Origin: Talinum fruticosum
Taxonomy: Eukaryota > Streptophyta > Magnoliopsida > Caryophyllales > Talinaceae
Length of the DNA stretch: 64,000 nucleotides
NCBI GenBank assembly: GCA_021018815.1
Contig: JAITYX010000030.1
Location: 1,379,001 to 1,443,000 of the forward strand
Reading direction: 5' to 3'
The translations under genes and the position numbers were made by a program. This document shows, one piece after another, positions 62,501 through 64,000 of the stretch (positions are counted from its first letter, which is position 1; every line of letters begins with the position of its first letter). The notes under the pieces are model-generated. The model was not told the origin of the DNA, made no database searches, and saw only the letters and a list, made by a program, of their open reading frames with translations.

Positions 62501-63246
62501 ATCCTAGGCAGCTAGGTAGGGCTCGGGGATAATGGTCTAGTTTGGTCTTTTGTCTTCTGACCAACTTTTCATTTTGTAGGACTTCTTTGTGGCTGATGGG
62601 GAAGGCCTTCCTCGTTCTACGGTTGAGCGAGAAGCAAAGCTTGCTAATCAAATTTTAAGCTTGTTTTCTCTTCAGGTTCACACTCATGTTTAGAATATAA
62701 AACGCTCATTAAACTAAATAGCTCAAAGTTAGCACTGAACGTTTTTGTCCTTCTCACTTATGTCTTCTGTGCTCCTTTTCAGACTAGCACAATTATCCAG
62801 CTGCTAATGTCAGCAAGCGAACGCATATCAACTGGGGTTGAGTCACGAAGCCATGGTCATCGATCATTGGACGATGCTAATACATTGATTCGGATATTAT
62901 GTCACAAAAAAGATAGAGAAGCTTCGAAATTCTTGAAAAGGCACTACCATCTCCCTCCATCTTCAGGTGATTCTCCTTGTTATACAGCAGCGAGGAATTT
63001 ACATATTGGAGTTTGATGATTGAGTTTTACTTACTACTGGGGTTTTTTTGTGATCTTTTTTCCATGGATATATACTGTGCAGAGTACGAGGACAATCCAA
63101 GCGACGAATCAACATCAAGTCCGAGCTTGGGTTCAGGTTCAGCCATCATATCAGACCTGCTAAAAAGAAGTGCCTCATTTCGTTTTCCTGAAACAGGACA
63201 CAGTAGTTTCAAGACCTTGAAGAAGAGATTCCAGGATGCCTGGTGA
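50535..63246 (+). CDS. MUN/DUF810 protein (plant UNC-13/PATROL1-like, At4g11670 type)
   Basis: DUF810 proteins carry a MUN domain like Munc13 tethering factors; the relative PATROL1 moves a plasma-membrane H+-ATPase in guard cells. About 26 exons: 50535-50700, 50810-50874, 51592-51862, 52046-52112, 52281-52425, 53152-53319, 53631-53723, 53852-54049, 54150-54251, 54793-55011, 55280-~55353, 55985-56071, 56161-56346, 56395-56607, 56891-56983, 57539-57610, 58374-58491, 59462-59634, 60145-60229, 61508-61654, 61757-61863, 61953-62030, 62103-62198, 62580-62675, 62783-62966, 63083-63246. This gives about 1155 aa. The N-terminus MLEHYRRDRNKLLEFIL, the LADYV/GGVVDVSEA region and the MUN core (HPLALLANNLKLIAETE, IFCPILHKWCPEAG) are family features. 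The intron after exon 5 has a GC donor. The exon 11 end is uncertain: no donor near NELGR gives the right phase. Hydrophilic and without membrane spans. Confidence 0.9.
52426..53151 (+). other. GC-AG intron in the MUN gene
   Basis: Exon 5 ends ATGGAG followed by gcaagt, and exon 6 starts GTGTCAGAAGCAATG after tttgctag. Reading M-E-V-S-E-A-M is in phase on both sides. No GT nearby would keep phase. GC-AG introns are a known minority class with AG|GCAAGT as the preferred donor, which this matches exactly. Confidence 0.85.
55645..55735 (+). mobile_element. SINE-like remnant in MUN intron 11
   Basis: AACAACTCTTAGTGTGGGTCC, GCGGAGTCTGAGGAGATCCAA and GTAGTCTTACCTCTGCAAG follow the same order as the stretch at 14720-14815 and the Au/TS-type SINE body, with many substitutions. 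It has the same orientation as the gene. Confidence 0.45.
58850..58950 (+). mobile_element. Possible third SINE-like remnant in MUN intron 17
   Basis: AACAATAACAAGAATGTG, then GATGTAGGCAACCTTACCTA and TGCAAGTGGAGG, resemble the right half of the other two copies. The left half is not recognisable. Confidence 0.3.
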
Positions 63247-63610
63247 GGCTGGGAGAGTGGGAGAGCTAGGTTTCAGTCAAATTACCATTTCTAATAATGA
63301 TTTTCCCTTTTCTTTTGGTGGAGGGGAGGGGGTTAAATTGTAAAACTTACATGTTCCATTTGTTTTTCTTGCGTAGCTACAGTCTACAGAGGGAATGTGG
63401 TGTGATGGGAGAGTATTTGTAACGTGGAAACTTTTGGGGATTTCATCCCAAATATGTATCAAATGAAATTCCCCAAATTTAATCCAAAGTTTCGGCCTCC
63501 TTTCCCTATAATCTTCAATGTTATGTCCAATGACGGATTTAGAAATCACACGTAGCGGGATTGATAATATATAATACACATAATTTAGTATTAGATATCC
63601 CGATCAATAA

Positions 63611-63611
<1 letters not shown>

Positions 63612-63682
<71 letters not shown>
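63612..63682. repeat. (TA)n microsatellite, about 35 units
   Basis: An uninterrupted TA tract of about 70 bases lies just after the MUN gene. It is likely length-polymorphic. Open frames through it are artefacts. Confidence 0.97.
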
Positions 63683-63689
<7 letters not shown>

Positions 63690-63769
63690 GAAATTTCCTA
63701 CAACACTAGCTTTTGTAATCCACTTATGACGCAAGGAAATATTTTTGAGATTTTGTGTCAGTGAGGATA

Positions 63770-63930
63770 TATTCGAGTTAAGCTGAGCACGAGGTTGGCA
63801 TGAAACTTAACTCGTGAGCTTGTTTATGAGCTTGGGCTTAGCTTGTGGCTCACCAAGCTTACGTTAGTGCAGCTTGACCTAAGCTCTTCCAATTAAGTCC
63901 AAGCTTGAGCTCCGCTCATCAAATTTTTAG
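63770..63930. repeat. GAGCTTG/AAGCTTG-rich repeat block
   Basis: Repeated words GAGCTTG, AAGCTTG, TGAGCTC and CTCGTGAGC in about 160 bp resemble the GAGCCGAGCTC block at 6925-7480, though more diverged. It may continue beyond the window. Confidence 0.4.
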
Positions 63931-64000
63931 TTGGGAGTTTATTTTCTTCCCAACTTATTGATTCAATTACTTCTTTACTCATTTTTTCATAATAAAAATA

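Larger units (their letters stand above)
63247..64000. other. 3' flank of the MUN gene to the window end
   Basis: This holds the MUN 3' untranslated region with a T/G-rich tract (63300-63332), the longest microsatellite of the window (63612-63682) and a GAGCTTG/AAGCTTG-rich repeat block (63770-63930). No gene starts before the window ends. Confidence 0.6.

Noticed and set aside
63561..63764. Open frame with a long Tyr/Ile repeat
   Set aside because: It is created by the (TA)n microsatellite.

Overview
The window is plant nuclear DNA, almost certainly from a eudicot. It has eight multi-exon genes with GT-AG introns, AT-rich introns and spacers full of (TA)n and (CT)n microsatellites, and only plant-type protein families. 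Degenerate SINE-like intron insertions of the Au/TS type would suit an asterid, but I cannot name the species. I see no tRNA, rRNA, CRISPR, bacterial or organellar gene.

Layout, left to right: a CYP87-family cytochrome P450 (+, 1089-3352); a repeat-rich spacer holding a degenerate Raf-like exon fragment and inverted AT-rich repeats; a PAS-domain Raf-like protein kinase (+, 10858-16707); an IQ67-domain calmodulin-binding protein (+, 20810-25615); a rhomboid protease (-, 27383-30538); ribosomal protein eL24 (-, 33914-35797); replication factor C subunit RFC2 (-, 36885-40176); a multi-spanning membrane RING-H2 E3 ligase (+, 43646-49254); and a large MUN/DUF810 (UNC-13/PATROL1-like) protein (+, 50535-63246). 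Exon coordinates were derived by joining frames at splice sites, and the phases close exactly across almost every junction.

The genes do not form one pathway. They look like a block of conserved neighbours. From memory of Arabidopsis gene order, almost every adjacent pair here also occurs there, spread over several segments: CYP87A2-RBL6-RING (At1g12740-12760), RBL2-RFC2-RING (At1g63120-63170), DUF810-RING (At4g11670-11680) and PAS kinase-IQD22 (At4g23050-23060). The window would then keep a less fractionated ancestral order.

Three otherwise intact genes (P450, IQD, RING; possibly also MUN) each lack one G or C in or next to a G/C run, which breaks the frame. The repeated error type points to homopolymer under-calling in the assembly more than to pseudogenes. 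Non-coding points of interest are a foldback of about 290-bp arms between RFC2 and the RING gene, the captured or decayed kinase exon fragment, recurring T-run/G-run tracts in introns, a GC-AG intron in the MUN gene, and E2F/telo-box/site II elements at RFC2 and eL24. I found no clearly new biochemical system.
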